A DNA stretch of 64,000 nt from Mytilus californianus (GCF_021869535.1 NW_026262734.1:77562339-77626338); one strand, 5' to 3'; positions 20,176 to 32,313 are shown, numbered from the stretch's first letter. Made by a program: numbers and translations. Notes: generated by a model from the letters alone, not told the origin.

Positions 20176-21425
20176 GGCCGTGTTCACATTGACCTAGACT
20201 CGGTATTGTGTTAGTGTAATTAAACACAATTGCGTTCCCATTGATAAAACTCAATGTTTACATGTAGTTTAAATCATGTTTTGTCTACATGCAGTCGATA
20301 GGCAATGTAGGTCTTGTGTGGGTTCAGTGTGCACAAAACATGGTATTTAGAACAGGCATTTTACCATGTATATTTAAACACGAAACGTTTTTATTTAAAG
20401 CTTTACTAACCCCTTTTCAAGACCCCAAAACATCATCATTGTCAAACACATAATACTGATCATTACTCAATCATCGATTTACTCATAAAAGCATTTGAAA
20501 TTTTGAAAAACAAAGGCTTTTCTACCCCAGGAATAGATTAACTTAGCTGTATTTGGCAAAACTTTTAGGAATTTTGGTCCTCAATGCTCTTCAACTTCGT
20601 ACTTTTTTTGGCCTTTAACTTTTTTGGATTCGAGCGTCACTGATGAGTCGTTTGTAGACGAAACGCGCGGCTGGCGTAAATATAAAATTTAATCCTGGTA
20701 TCTATGATGAGTTTATATTCTTAAAAAAAGTGTGCAGTAAATTGTATTGTTTGGCTAGTATCGCAGATCTGGTAAAATGCATATAGAAATTAAAAAAAAA
20801 TATATATTAATTTGCAATCTACGAAATGGTATGTTTAAGCCGAAGTCGTAGTTGTTAAGAATTATCTGCATGATAGTATTTGGTAATTGTTCTTGGTTCA
20901 AATTCTTGACCGTTTTATACAATCACAACTAATGAATTGAGAAAAACGCAAATACGTTTCACTAAAGCATCAACTCGCTATAATATATTTCTTTTTAAAT
21001 ATTGCATCTATGCGACTGCATGTTTGTATATGCGAAATTTGTCCCTCCTACTTGCGGAAAAACCGTTGATTCATATAAAATCTCTTATATTTTTAATTAG
21101 TCTTTGACCTAAAGGTATACGTTTAAACTTTCGCATTAAATGATCCGTTATATTTTTTATTGCGTAATCAAGACATCTTTGGTATCTTGAAAGTACTTTT
21201 AATGATCAAAATGGCGTTCATAACTGCTAGAAAAGTTATCCGCGATTATATGCAATGAGCCTTTAAATGACATATAGTTTATATTAAAAGTGTGAACAAT
21301 TCTCATGTACAAGTTATTATTCCAGGTGTATTGATGTGAAAAAATTAAAAGTGAAACCAGTGTACATTATATTAAACTAATTGTAAACATGTTTACTGTA
21401 CGTTGCGATTGGTGTGAACACGGCC
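20176..21425. mobile_element. DNA element with GGCCGTGTTCACA termini, TAA flanks
   Basis: GGCCGTGTTCACA at 20176-20188 is the perfect reverse complement of 21413-21425. TAA occurs immediately outside both ends (20173-20175 and 21426-21428), like the 3-bp TWA duplication of PIF/Harbinger elements. Further subterminal similarity (TGTTTACATGTAGTTTAA against CATGTTTACAATTAGTTTAA) extends the inverted repeat loosely to about 90 bp. No transposase. An R1 copy is nested inside. Confidence 0.7.
20480..20713 (+). repeat. R1 repeat, nested in the TAA-flanked element
   Basis: From TTTGAAATTTTGAAAAACAA to TAATCCTGGTATCTATGATG. The HHR at 20634-20677 keeps CTGATGA, GAAA and stem I, but the cleavage-site U is G (GGC instead of GTC), which should block cleavage. 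Confidence 0.8.
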
Positions 21426-21428
21426 TAA

Positions 21429-22564
21429 TTCTGAATAATTGATATCCTAACAACCAATATAACGTTATACGTTTGGAATAAGTAACTTTAGTAATACATT
21501 AAAAAAACGAAACTTATTACTTGTGTGACCAACCAAATTAGTCAATGGGGGTTAATATGATAATATTACTTCATTATATCTTAAGTTGAGAATATATACA
21601 TGTATATCCTAACTTTTTTCACCAAACACACAACTTTGAATCCTTTTGAATAACTAGGAAGTGCATAAACTATTATATATCAATTTTTTCCTGATTAACG
21701 GAAGTAACATTTGCATCACGAATTGGATGATCTATAAGATGTGTCTGTTTCCAAACAAACTAACGACATTTCTATCACGTCTTAGATTGTGGTTTACCAT
21801 CTACGTCGTCTTGTCTGCTAAGTATCGAACGTGACCCATTCCCGAACATGACTGTTTTGCCGATTGTGAATTCGCATTGCTATAAGACGTGTTTCGGTTT
21901 TTATACATCCAATATTCATGAACCAGTATTTAGTGATGATATTCCATTTGTAATGATGGTTGGATATTGTGTTATGTCTTATCGTTTGTGGTTTTAATCA
22001 ATATGTATGCAAAAGTAAAGATAATTAATCATCTAGTTCATTTATAAGATTTTTAGTTCAAAACAACTATATGCACAAGATTTCTTTGTTTTCACACGGT
22101 TTGATTGAGAAGAAAATGCGACATGGTTAGAAAATGCAAATTATTACACCATTACTATAAACACAATTCTATATTCATGTTCTTGTAATGGTTAGAATCT
22201 GTATTCAATAACACCATTACAAACTTAATCCCAATATTTATTCAATTATAGAAATTTACTTATGTCGTCATTTTTTGAGGCGTTGATACATTCGTGTGAC
22301 CATGGTGACACACTGTTCATAATTCTATTGTGCTGTACTTGTGTTCTGTCGTAAATTAATTTTAAATGTTCGTTCTAATTCTGTGGTTTAGAAGTAGAGA
22401 TGTACTATTACATAATCTATTTATGTATTCCTCTGTCCTGACTGTGCTTGCATTTATTTGTATGTATTCCTGTCATCTAATGTTGTCATTTAAGTGGTAT
22501 GTTTAACATTGCCATATAATACAAACGACGAGTTTGGCTAGGCATTAAATCAGATTCAACCCTT
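21429..22564. other. No recognised gene
   Basis: AT-rich DNA without recognised features. Confidence 0.4.
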
Positions 22565-22765
22565 TTTTTTTATTTCTGTGCCAAGTCACGATTTTGGTAC
22601 TTGTAATCCAATAGTCCGTTTCTGTGTGTATTGACGTTTGTTTTTGTAGCAGTTCAATGTTTCTACTGTTCCCTTGTTTTCCTGTTATAGTTGATGTGTT
22701 TCGAAAGTTTTGGTTTTTGACCCGGATTTGTTTTATTCAAATTGATTGATGACTATTGATATATA
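22565..22765 (+). repeat. R8 dispersed repeat
   Basis: TTTCTGTGCCAAGTCACG, then CTGTTCCCTTGTTTTCCTGT, TTGATGTGTTTCG and a closing TGATTGATGACTATTG. Resembles 46718-46870. Its opening is organised like R2 (GTCCCAAGTCAGG), so it may be the tail of another RT family. Confidence 0.5.
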
Positions 22766-22916
22766 CCTTCATTTATGGTATCTGTCTTCATGTAATGTTA
22801 CTTATTTGTACTTCAGAGCAAGGCTGTCAATATTGAGAATTAAACAATGTAGATTCATTTTTAATCTAACTGGACCTTCATTCTCTCCATCAAACAATAC
22901 ATTATTGAAGATAACA

Positions 22917-23035
22917 AATATAAAAGCAAGAAGATGTGGTATGAGTGCCAATGCTTCACTTATGTACCAGAAACAAAATGACATTGAAATAAGCACTTAT
23001 ATGTCACCGCTTGCTCTTTAACAATGATCAGATCC
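22917..23035 (-). repeat. R5 dispersed repeat
   Basis: AAGAAGATGTGGTATGAGTG to GCTCTTTAACAATGATCAG; minus-strand copy of R5. Confidence 0.6.
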
Positions 23036-23334
23036 AATCTCATATAGTATAACAGCATTTGCACATTATTCCTTATTTAACTGTTAAAAATGAATATGCC
23101 AAGGAGATGCTGAAATATTTACAGAAGTTTGTTCAGAAAAGACCTTCGAAGAATACTTTATTCAGCAAATGATCATTTACAAAATCAACTCTTCTGCTGT
23201 TTTTTTTTTTTTAAGATATTGACCGTTGGTAGTCGGGATCAATCGTCTCAGCCTATGCAATTTAATATTTTTGCAAATTAAATTCCAATTATTCAACAAT
23301 GAAAAGATATAAAATTTAGAATTGAAATGGGGAA

Positions 23335-23578
23335 TCTGCTTAAGGGACACCAGTCCGACTAAAGATAAAAAAAAACAGCCGCAGGGCACCAAAGGGTCTT
23401 TACCACAGCAAGAATATCCCGCACCTGGAAGCGGGCTACTGATGGTCCCTAAACAAAATATGTAATATTTAAATGAAAATGGACGCCATACTAAACTCCA
23501 AAACATATAAATGAACTGAAATGAAAATTAAAAAAAAACATACAAGACTAACTAAGGCCAGTGGCTTATAGTACGTGA
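23335..23578 (-). repeat. R2 repeat, diverged copy
   Basis: Carries ACAGCCGCAGGGCACCAAAG, GGTCCCTAAACAAAATATG and AATGGACGCCATACTAAACT in the R2 order on the minus strand. Confidence 0.65.
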
Positions 23579-24162
23579 GCGGTCTTAGAAATCAGAACTT
23601 AACTATAAAGATAAAGATGCATAACTATATTATTCATTTCTGATCTTGATTAATTATATGTTTTACATCAAGCAAAGCAAATTTGTGTTCTTTACCATCA
23701 GTTCTTCCAAAATCAATACAACTTTGATCTAGATCTTTTTATATGCCTTCTATAGATCATTTATACAGAATTGTGAAAGTGACGACTTTTAAAGTTTTTA
23801 AGTAATTGCGAAGCTTTCTAATCTAACATTATTTCCTTTGTTGGCGTTAAAAGAGAAAAGCACAACTTACCTTGCATTTAAATCGAATAAAAATGATATA
23901 CTGCTATATGTTGTCGTGCTGAGCATTTTGAAATAAACTTGAAAAATACATGTTTTTTTTATTTGGAATTGAATGACGACACTTACTAAATTTAACCATT
24001 TTGTTTCCTAATTACATTTTTAAATTATACTTACAACAGATTTAGAGTTTTTGTTAAACTTGTTCTGATACTTTTTTAGATTGATACCCGAAATTTGCCA
24101 AAATCTTTCAAATATGAAAGATTTTGATATTTTCAGACAAAATTTGGTGATCTGTTTTGAAA
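23579..24162. other. No recognised gene
   Basis: AT-rich sequence upstream of the family B reverse transcriptase. May include its decayed 5' part. Confidence 0.35.
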
Positions 24163-25849
24163 TAAGTCAATACATTGTTAGAACATTGAGGTACACATAT
24201 CATACTTGTCAATAACACTTCCCTGCGAAATTTGTTATCCAAAGGTCCGAAATATCGTGAACCTAAATCCATCAATTGGAAATACAACTTCAAAATACTG
24301 ATGGATTCAGTCGAGGATTATGCCAGGCAATGGGCTAAACGCGAGAAAGAAGACGTAGATACTCTTTCCAAATGGATTAAGGCTGCGAGGTCGTTGATAC
24401 AAATCCGAATTAAGAAACTAAATGGGTCTATCATAACCCACGCTACGTCAATTTTTAAAGACCAAAATGTTGCAAAACACTTGTCCTACCTCCATGACAA
24501 ATATGTTGTTGTCCCCGCAGATGAAACCCCAAACAACATCGTTTTTGTGTGTAAATATCATTACATAAACTGCTTGATAAATGAATTAGGTATTGACAAT
24601 TCATTTGGAAACTCAACATATACCCTCACGAAACTTACCAAAGAGGAAATCCTGGATAATCATAGGTCTGTTCTATGTTCCTTTGGAATTTCAACCAAAG
24701 ATGAAGAACTGGATCTTCCATCACTGTAATGGATACCTAAACTACATAAGTGTCCTTACAAACAACAGTATATTGCTGGGTCTTCCAAGTGCTCCACGAA
24801 ACCTTTTTCTACATTATTAACATCTATTTTATCAGCAATCAAAGCCGGGCTCCAAAGTTATTGTGAAACTGCCTATTCTAGTGGTGGCGTGAATCAGATG
24901 TGGATACTAAAAAATTCCAATGATCTTTTAGAGTACATACAATCTAAGACTCTCTCCTCTTGCAATAGTATTAAAACATTTGACTTTTCTACACTTTACA
25001 CAAGTATTCTCCATTCCAAATTAAAAGACAAATTGAAAAGAGTTGGTATTACTTTGTTTCATTAAAAAGAATGGCGAACGTAGATACAAGTATCTTGTCT
25101 TGGGGAGGGATAAATCCTACTTTGTAAAGAATCACTCTGATTCATCAAAAAATCTCTGAAACTGACATTATTTAGATGCTTGATTTCTTGATTGACAACA
25201 TATTTGTTACGTTTGGAGGACGTGTTTTTCAACAGACTGTCGGAATTCAAATGGGAACCAATTGTGCCCCTCTTCTTGCCGACTTGTTTCTTTATTATTA
25301 TGAGGCTGACTTCATAAAGGAACTTCTTAGGAAGAAAGATAAGAAGTTAGCAATATCATTTAACTTTACGTTCCGCTATATAGATGATGTTCTCTCACTA
25401 AATATACAAAATTTGGCGACTATGATGAACGAATCTATCCCATCGAACTAGAGATAAAGGATACTACATATACAGTTAAGTCTGCCTCATATCTTGACTT
25501 ACATCTAGAAATTGACAATGAGTGTCGGTTGAAAATAAAACTTTACGACAAAAGAGATGATTTCAGCTTCCCAATTGTGAACTTTCCATTTCTATGTAGC
25601 AACATTCCAGCAGCGCCTGCATACGGAGTATATATCTCCCAATTGATACGATATTCCCGGGCTTGTATTTCCTATCATGATTTCCTTGATAGAGGATTGC
25701 TGCTCACAAGGAAGCTATTAAACCAGGAGTTCCAAATGGTGAAGTTGAAATCATCCCTTAGTAAATTTTACGGACGCCATCACGAGTTGGTTGACCGTTA
25801 TGGAATAACCGTTTCACAGATGATATCGGATATGTTCCTTATGTCGTAA
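24163..25849 (+). pseudogene. Reverse transcriptase pseudogene (family B)
   Basis: The N-terminal part begins around NNTSLRNLLSKGPKYREPKS and is open to PSL-stop at 24727-24729, where a Tyr codon (LPSLYWIPKLHK) is expected. It then reads IPKLHKCPYKQQYIAGSSKC on to KTFDFSTLYTS. Frames shift near 25060 and 25155. VGIQMGTNCAPLLADLFLYY and FRYIDDVLSLN follow (RT motifs B and C, YIDD intact), then a frame change near 25440. The last part has FPIVNFPFLCSNIPAAPAYG and ends at 25849. At least one nonsense codon and three shifts mean no product. The RT class is close to Penelope-like elements by motif style, but the clade is not settled. Confidence 0.85.
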
Positions 25850-26150
25850 CTACAATACCCTTCCCTTTTCACGAATGTGACCTACCGAATTAGACTATTT
25901 ACCAAATTTGTAATAACATAAGCAACACGACGGGTGCCACATGTGGAGCAAGATCTGCTTACCCTTCCGGGGCACCTGAGATCACCCCCAGTTTTTAGTG
26001 GGGTTCGTGTTGCTTAGTCTTTAGTTTTCTATGTTGTGTCATCTGTACTATTATTTGTCTGTTTGTCTTTTTATTTTTGGCCATGGCGTTGTCAGTTTGT
26101 TTTCGATCTATGAGTTTGACTGTCCCTCTGGTATCTTTCGTCCCTCTTGG
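25850..26150 (+). repeat. R3 repeat: 3' tail of RT family B
   Basis: CAACACGACGGGTGCCACAT, GGGGTTCGTGTTGCTTAGTC, CATGGCGTTGTCAGTTTG and GACTGTCCCTCTGGTATC. Directly follows the RT stop. It recurs without RT at 44867-45104 (+), 32085-32313 (-) and as fragments at 9328-9405 and 31236-31388. Confidence 0.8.
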
Positions 26151-26492
26151 ATAATATATATTATTTTAAATTAAAATTGAAAGACGTTTGGCCGTGAAAT
26201 AAAATCAGGGGAAGGTGACACACAGCCTCTTAATTGGCAACCATGGATAGAATGGTGACATGGAAAGACTTGGCAACCGGGGAAGACCGGTACAAGGCAT
26301 ACAACGGTTTGGCAGACCTGAGTATAACTCCATCAATGGAGAGCCTAGAGCATTGCTATGGACAAATATATTATTAGACACCCCCATGGTCGTGCGAGAG
26401 CGGGGGAGGATGATCGACCAACATGAGGAACAACGGAAACAACTGGAACTGAAACACGGACAACGAGACAGTAAATGGACACATCTAGAGTT

Positions 26493-26765
26493 TGTAGTTG
26501 TGGGAAAATGTGTAAGAATGAGAAAGGACTTAAGATTCATCGCACAAAGATGGGCTGTTAAGTGACACCAATTCTTGAACGACGCAAAGGGCAACCTGAT
26601 GAGACGGAGGAGGAGATGAACCAGGAAACACACCACAGTGTTCAACACCTGCATGTACAAGAGGAGGAAGTTCATGATCAGTTAGAAATAAATCTTAACA
26701 GTCAACAGGAAAGAGAGAAACATCAAGAGAAAGAAGGAGACCCACCAACACCACGAATTAAGTAG
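26493..26765 (+). pseudogene. LINE N-terminal zinc-finger region
   Basis: Reads CSCGKMCKNEKGLKIHRTKM+GC, a C-x-C...C...H...C finger typical of the N-terminus of restriction-endonuclease LINEs, where it helps bind target DNA. TAA follows at 26559-26561, then the frame continues with VTPILERRKGQPDETEEEMN and an acidic, Gln-rich linker to 26765. Confidence 0.75.
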
Positions 26766-26812
26766 CCAACAGCAGCTTCAAAGAAAGAGTTGATACAGTT
26801 TGGTCATCAAAA

Positions 26813-28127
26813 GTGTTACAATCGGCATTGGCAGGAGATGTAAACAGAAAGATCAAAGCAATGAGTACCATTATCTATGCAATGGGGAAAGACAGGTTTG
26901 GAGTGGAAGAACAGAAAAAAGATAAAAGTCAGGCCATGGAAGAGAACAGGAGAGTAAGTGAAATATCCAAACTGAGGAGAGAACAACGCAACTTAACAAA
27001 GTGCTTCAAGAAAGCAGAGTTACACGAACAAAAAGCATTAAAAGAGCTAGGAGATGTCAACAGAGAAACAATACAAACACTGAGGAGAGCACAGAAACTT
27101 AGAAAGAACCGAAAGGAAAGAGCAAGAAAGAGACCACAATTTACAGCTAATCCATTTGGCTTTGTAAAGAAACTTCTAGGAGATAAAAGATCAGGCCGAT
27201 TAAATTGCCCAAAGGAAGAGGTTGAACAATATTTGAGAGATACTCATAGTGATCCAGACAGAGAACAAGAGCTTGGAGACCAACACAGATTGATAAGTCC
27301 AGATGAGCCAACAGTGGAGTTTGATATGTCAGAACCCAAACTTCATGAAGTGATGTCAACTTTAAAGAAGGCGAGAGCAGCATCAGCTCCTGGACCAAAC
27401 GGTATTATATACAGAGTTTATAAGAACTGTCCAAACCTCGCACAACAACTGTGGAGACTTATCAAATTATATGGAGAAGATATCGGTTACCAGATGAATG
27501 GTTAAAATCAGATGGTTGTATTATTCTAAAGGAGGACGATTCTAAAGAGCTGAAACAATTTAGGACCATATCATTTCTCAACGTTGAGGGAAAGGTTTGT
27601 CTTGCAATCTTGGCGAAGCGGGTTACAACTTATATGCTTGAGAACAACTATATCGACACCTCAGTTCAGAAAGGTGGAGTACCAGGAGTACCAGGTTGCT
27701 TCGAACATACAAGCGTTTTAACAAAGATTATCCAGGAAGCCAAAGAGAACAAAGGCGATTTGATTGTCCTGTGTTAGACCTGGTAAACGCTTACGGAAGT
27801 ATACCACACAAGCTAGTAGACTTAACCTTGGAGAAATACCACATACCTGGTAAGGTTAGAGATATGCTTCAGCACTACTTTAAGAACTTTATAATGAGAT
27901 TTACTGTTGCAGACTACACAACAGCGTGGCAAAGGCTAGAAGTGGGGATCGTTACAGGATGCACCATACATGTAGTTTTATTCTCAGCAGCAATGAATAT
28001 GTTAGTAAAATCAGCAGAGAAGATTAGAAGAGGACCTGTAATGTCATCTGGGGTCAGTCAGTCACCAACAAGAGCATTCATGGATGACATGACAATAACA
28101 GCAAAGTCAGTTCTAGAAGGCAAGTGA
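26813..28127 (+). pseudogene. LINE reverse transcriptase domain
   Basis: A basic, helical N-terminal segment (RKNRKERARKRPQ) leads to FDMSEPKLHEVMSTLKKARA and SAPGPNGIIYRVYKNCP (RT motif 1-2 region). The frame shifts near 27490 and again near 27765 (DLIVLC-stop against VLDLVNAYGSIPH). Motif B-like EVGIVTGCTIHVVLFSAAMN and motif C AFMDDMTITAKS (about 28078) follow. The catalytic DD pair is present. Confidence 0.85.
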
Positions 28128-28130
28128 ATG

Positions 28131-28975
28131 CTGCAAGATCTGGGTGAGCTTATAGACTAGGCACGTATGAAGTTCAGGCCTTTAAAGTCTAGCAGTCTGA
28201 TTTTAAAGAAAGGAAAGGTGCAAGACAGAAAGATCAGAATTGGAGGAGACATCATTCCAACAATCATGGAGAAACCAGTCAAAAGCTGGGGAAAGTGGTT
28301 TAGAGACTCCTTGAACGACAGAAAAAGTGTAGATGAGATGGTATCACAGGCAGGAATGTGGATGGACATTATTGACAAGTCTGGTTTACCTGGGAAGAAC
28401 AAGGCGTGGTGCTACCAGCTTGGAATATTACCAAGGATAGCATGGCCTCTGTTGATTTACGAAGTACATCTAACCAAGGTTGAAAGTTTAGAGAGGATGT
28501 TCAACAGACACTCACGCAAATGGCTTGGGGTTCCAAAGAGTTTTAGCAGCATTGGCTTGTACAGCACCAGTTCAAAACTTCAATTACCACTGTCTTCTAT
28601 TACAGAGGAGTTTATAGTCACCAAAACCAGACAAATTATGATGCTAAGAGACAGTAAAGATGACAAGGTGAAAGAGGCATATGTAAATGTCAGGACAGGA
28701 AGGAAATGGGTGGCCAAGAGCGCTGTGGAAGATGCAGAGAGCCGATTAAGACATAGATACATAGTGGGAGTGGTAACATCAGGGCAACTTGGTTTTGGTA
28801 ACATTCAGCAACCATTATGGCAGTCAGCAGATGCAAGACATAGAAGGGAACATTGTTCAGCAAGAAGTTTGTCGTGGAGAAGAAGAAGATCGACAAGTAA
28901 GAGCCGTCAGTATGAAACAACAAGGGCAATATATGAAATGGGGAATAGCAAGACCAAGAAAGATCAGTTGGCATG
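28131..28975 (+). pseudogene. LINE RT thumb and linker
   Basis: WGKWFRDSLNDRKSVDEMVS, then LPGKNKAWCYQLGILPRIAW and WLGVPKSFSSIGLY, the conserved post-RT region of R2-like elements. The frame is lost around 28800, where the endonuclease frame takes over. Confidence 0.8.
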
Positions 28976-29583
28976 AGTTGTGGAGAATGGACGGCCAGAA
29001 GATAAGCTTCTTACTAACATCAGTATACGACGTACTACCAACACCCACAAACATTACAATGTGGAAACTCATTGAAGACCCTAGTTGTAAGTTGTGCGGT
29101 ATGCCAGCAAACATAAAACATGTTTTGTCATCTTGCAGGACAGCTCTGAAGGATGGTAAATGCACATGGCGCTTTGACCAAGTCCTTCGAGAAAAAGCAG
29201 CAGTCTTGGACACTCAGAGGAGGAAGAAGACTAAGATTGAGGAGGGGCCAATATTCATCAAATTCATCAAAGGAGGCGGAGTCATCAAAAACACATACAG
29301 CAAAGCCAGTGGTATTCTAGCAACAGCAAATGACTGGGAGATACAAGCCGACGTTGGGGGAAAGACCACCTTCCCAAGAGAGATTTTAACAACAACCCTC
29401 CGACCAGACATTTTTGCTGTGCTTTATAATCAGCAGACAGGTATTCTTGTAGAGCTAACAGTGCCATGGGAAACAAGACTTGAAGAAGCCCAGGAGAGAA
29501 AGCTTGCCATGTACCAGGAATTGGTATCAGACATCCATGAGAAGAATTGGAGGACATGGTATTTTCCAGTGGAGGTAGGCTGT
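28789..29583 (+). pseudogene. LINE zinc knuckle and restriction-like endonuclease
   Basis: Open for 265 codons. SCKLCGMPANIKHVLSSC is the C-x2-C-x7-H-x4-C knuckle. LRPDIFAVLYNQQTGILVEL then TVPWE is the PD-(D/E)xK nuclease core (RPD...E-x-TVPWE). VEVGC precedes a TGA where CRGF is usual. The domain looks nearly intact; later sequence to 29870 is a remnant of the C-terminus. Confidence 0.85.
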
Positions 29584-29870
29584 TGAGGCTTTGTTTCTCA
29601 AACATTTTGGAGAGCCTTGGGGTCCCTATGACTAACTGGACCAGTAAGAAGAAGCTTGGTTGGAAAAGTTGGGAGACAGGCAGAGGAAGCTTCTGGTTGG
29701 GTATGGAGGAAGAGAGAAGAGATGTGGAAGAGCTAGCTGGTTCCTGGCTGAGTCTGATCAACTCAGTCGGCGCACCCTCTGGAGATTGTCGTCGGCAGCG
29801 CCGAAACAGTCGAGCAGAGGGGATCCACCTGATGATGGAACTAGCTGAGCAGTGGAAACACTGTATTTAA

Positions 29871-31004
29871 GGTATATTCCGGAATGAAACGGGGAACAAC
29901 TAAACTCAACACAAAATATCTTCAGGAAATCTGTTTCTGTTCTGCTAAATTTCTTGATATTTTGTATAAATTATATCTGTCTAAGCTTTAAGACCATTCA
30001 ATTCCTTTGATGTGTATTTATGTTGTTTTTATCGTAAGTATCAGTTGCAGCGAAGTCAAATTAAAACGACTTTTGTTCAGGCAAATTTCAAAAATCTATA
30101 GAAAACTTTCAAATTGTAGTTTTCATAGGTAAGTGTAAACTAAGACGTTATTAAACAAAAATAAGGAGATAAGACTGTCACTGAGAAACTATTTATCAGA
30201 GTTCAAATCTGGAATATCAAAGCAATTAAAGATCACCGTATGCATTTATTCAAAACCTATACCGGGAAGTCCACTATGCAAGGCCCCGTCATGAAATCTG
30301 TGAAACATATCAAACTAGAAACTAACGGTTTATTTAACACAACGCGATTTTACGAAAAAAAAATATGACAGTCAAAATCCAACACCAACCTCAAAATTAC
30401 TGAAAACCAACTTCGGGTTAGAACATAAAGAACGCGGCAGGTTTAACATATCTGCGAGCGCTACCCTAAAGCAGTGTTGTTTATCACAACATAAAAACAT
30501 ACTGTAAAATTTTTTTGCAAATGACTTAACTTAATAAATTGATTTAAAGCACAAACGATCCAAGCCAACCAACTAGCATAAGCACGATAAACAAAAATAC
30601 AGAAAGCTAGTTTAAAGCCGAATTCCACTAATCACTTTTCCAAGCCTATAATATTTACCAGTAAACTTCCAACGAATTTAGTACAGACGTCATAAACTGT
30701 CTGGGAAACACGTGACATTTTGCCATGATAACAGTAAGTAGCATCGGTATGATAAAGGATCAAGTGTACTCATAACTGTAGATATATAGCAAAATTCATT
30801 TCTGATTTCTAGTACTCTTCTTTTTATTCTCCGATACGTCTGGCGTCACAAATCAAACGTCTGGTATCTCTGATGAGCTTTTCAATTACCGAGTCATTGA
30901 TATTTTTATAATGACGTTTCTTCAACAAGGGTACAGCTTGCCCGGGAGTGAGCATTTTTTGTTGACATGTTATTAGCAATGATACGCTCGTTGTTAATCA
31001 ATTT
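29871..31004. other. No recognised gene
   Basis: AT-rich DNA. A short R1-like scrap (ACGTCTGGCGTCACAAATCA, near 30836) is the only structure noted. Confidence 0.4.
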
Positions 31005-31195
31005 TATATTTGATAAGTGTAGAATTGCTCAAATCACTAAAAATTTCTTACCCAGGCATAGATGACCTCGGCTAATTTTGAACAATTCTTCAGTATTTGT
31101 GGCCATTACCCTCCTACTTCTTACTTGGGTTGGCCATTCAACTGTCTTGATTATAACGCTCCTGACGACTATAAGCGACGATAAACGAATCTTGC
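31005..31195 (+). repeat. R1 repeat, heavily degenerate
   Basis: ACCCAGGCATAGATGACC, TGGCCATTACCCTCCTACTT and CTCCTGACGACTATAAGCG follow the R1 order. The ribozyme core is not preserved. Confidence 0.45.
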
Positions 31196-31235
31196 ATGAA
31201 AATATTTAACATTGTACCTAAAATGAGACTTTTTT

Positions 31236-31388
31236 AGGTTTTCGTGTTGCTGTATTTGTTTTTCTATGTAGTGTTTTTTTAATTTATGTTTGTCGTTTTG
31301 CGTTTATGTTATTGGTTTTTTGTTTGGTTTTTTTAGGGGGTTGGGGTTGGTTTTTTTTAGGCGTTGTCAGTTTTTCATCGACTTATGA
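31236..31388 (+). repeat. R3 repeat, degenerate copy
   Basis: TTTCGTGTTGCTGTATTTG, TTTCTATGTAGTGTTT and GGCGTTGTCAGTTTTTCATC match the R3 tail. An R1 copy follows directly in the opposite orientation. Confidence 0.6.
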
Positions 31389-31712
31389 GATAATAGTTAT
31401 CAAAAGTACAAGGATTATAATTAAATACGCCAGACGCGCTTTTCGTCTACACGAGACTCATCAGTGACGCTCAGATCAAAATAGTTATTAAGCCAAACAA
31501 GTACAAAGTTGAAGAGCATTGAGGACCAAAAATTCCAAAAAGTTGTGCCAAATACGGCTAATGTAATCTATGCCTGGAATAAGAAAATCCTTAGTATTTC
31601 GAAAAATTCATACTTTTGTAAACAGGAAATTTATAAAAATGACCACATAATTGATATTCGTGTCAACACCGAAGTGCTGACTACTGGGCTGATAATACAG
31701 TCGGGGACGAAA
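31388..31712 (-). repeat. R1 repeat, near full length
   Basis: Minus-strand copy from the GACTGTATTATCAGCCCAGT end to the terminal ATAGTTATCAAAAGTACAAG. Confidence 0.85.
31427..31470 (-). ncRNA. Hammerhead ribozyme motif, R1 family (one stem III mismatch)
   Basis: GCGTCA, CTGATGA, GTCT-CGTGT-AGAC, GAAA, A-GCGC-G, TC, TGGCGT on the minus strand. Core, stem I and stem II are intact. The second stem III pair is A against G, leaving only A15.1-U16.1. Confidence 0.75.
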
Positions 31713-32084
31713 TATCGTTTAAATATGTTCAGCATCCTTTTTTAATTCTTCATACTTATGTACAAAATTACAAAAAAAATCTGTAATCTTTCAAACTTTT
31801 GTTGATTCTTGATACATGAGGAAGATGATACTGTTCTATCATGAAGGACATACATTTTGTTTATGCTATCTGACGGAGACAGCTCTGGCCTACTCATATG
31901 TCTCAATTTTTTATGTCATCTGACGACAAGATACGGCTGTTATCGTTATTTCTGGTAGCAACTTTTAACCCGTTTGATAATTTTGCTTTAGTGACTGTCA
32001 CAGAGAGTCGATATCTGGGCAATTGACTGTGACGGTAACGGTTAAAAAGTTGATACCAGGGCAACTACTTGTAAAAGAGGGGCA
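31713..32084. other. No recognised gene
   Basis: Includes two similar stretches (TTTTTAACCCG and GGTTAAAAAGTTGATACC) facing each other across about 70 bp; meaning unclear. Confidence 0.35.
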
Positions 32085-32313
32085 AAGATATCAGAGGGAC
32101 AGTCAAACTCATAGATCGAAAATAAACTGACAACGCCATGGCTAAACAAGAAAAAGACAAACAGACAAATAATATTACACAAGACACAACATAGAAAACT
32201 AAAGACTAAGCAACACGAACCCACCAAAAACTGGGGGTGATCTAAGGTGCTCCGGGAGAGAAAGCAGATCCTGATCCACATATGGCACCCGTCGTGTTGC
32301 ACATGTTATTACA
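32085..32313 (-). repeat. R3 repeat (5'-truncated RT tail)
   Basis: Reverse complement of the R3 tail: AGAGGGACAGTCAAACTCAT, GACAACGCCATGGC and GGCACCCGTCGTGTTGC. No RT sequence precedes it. Confidence 0.8.

Larger units (their letters stand above)
26200..29870 (+). mobile_element. R2/NeSL-type LINE, degenerate
   Basis: One element in order: N-terminal C-x-C...H zinc finger, RT, C-x2-C-x7-H-x4-C knuckle and a C-terminal restriction-like endonuclease, the layout of R2, R4 and NeSL-type LINEs. It starts just downstream of the family B tail. At least four frame changes and several stops show it is inactive. The 5' limit is approximate. Base composition is less AT-rich than the surroundings. Confidence 0.85.

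Noticed and set aside
26205-26675. 156-codon minus-strand ORF
   Set aside because: Antisense shadow of the R2/NeSL-type LINE.
29285-29761. 158-codon minus-strand ORF
   Set aside because: Antisense to the LINE endonuclease domain.
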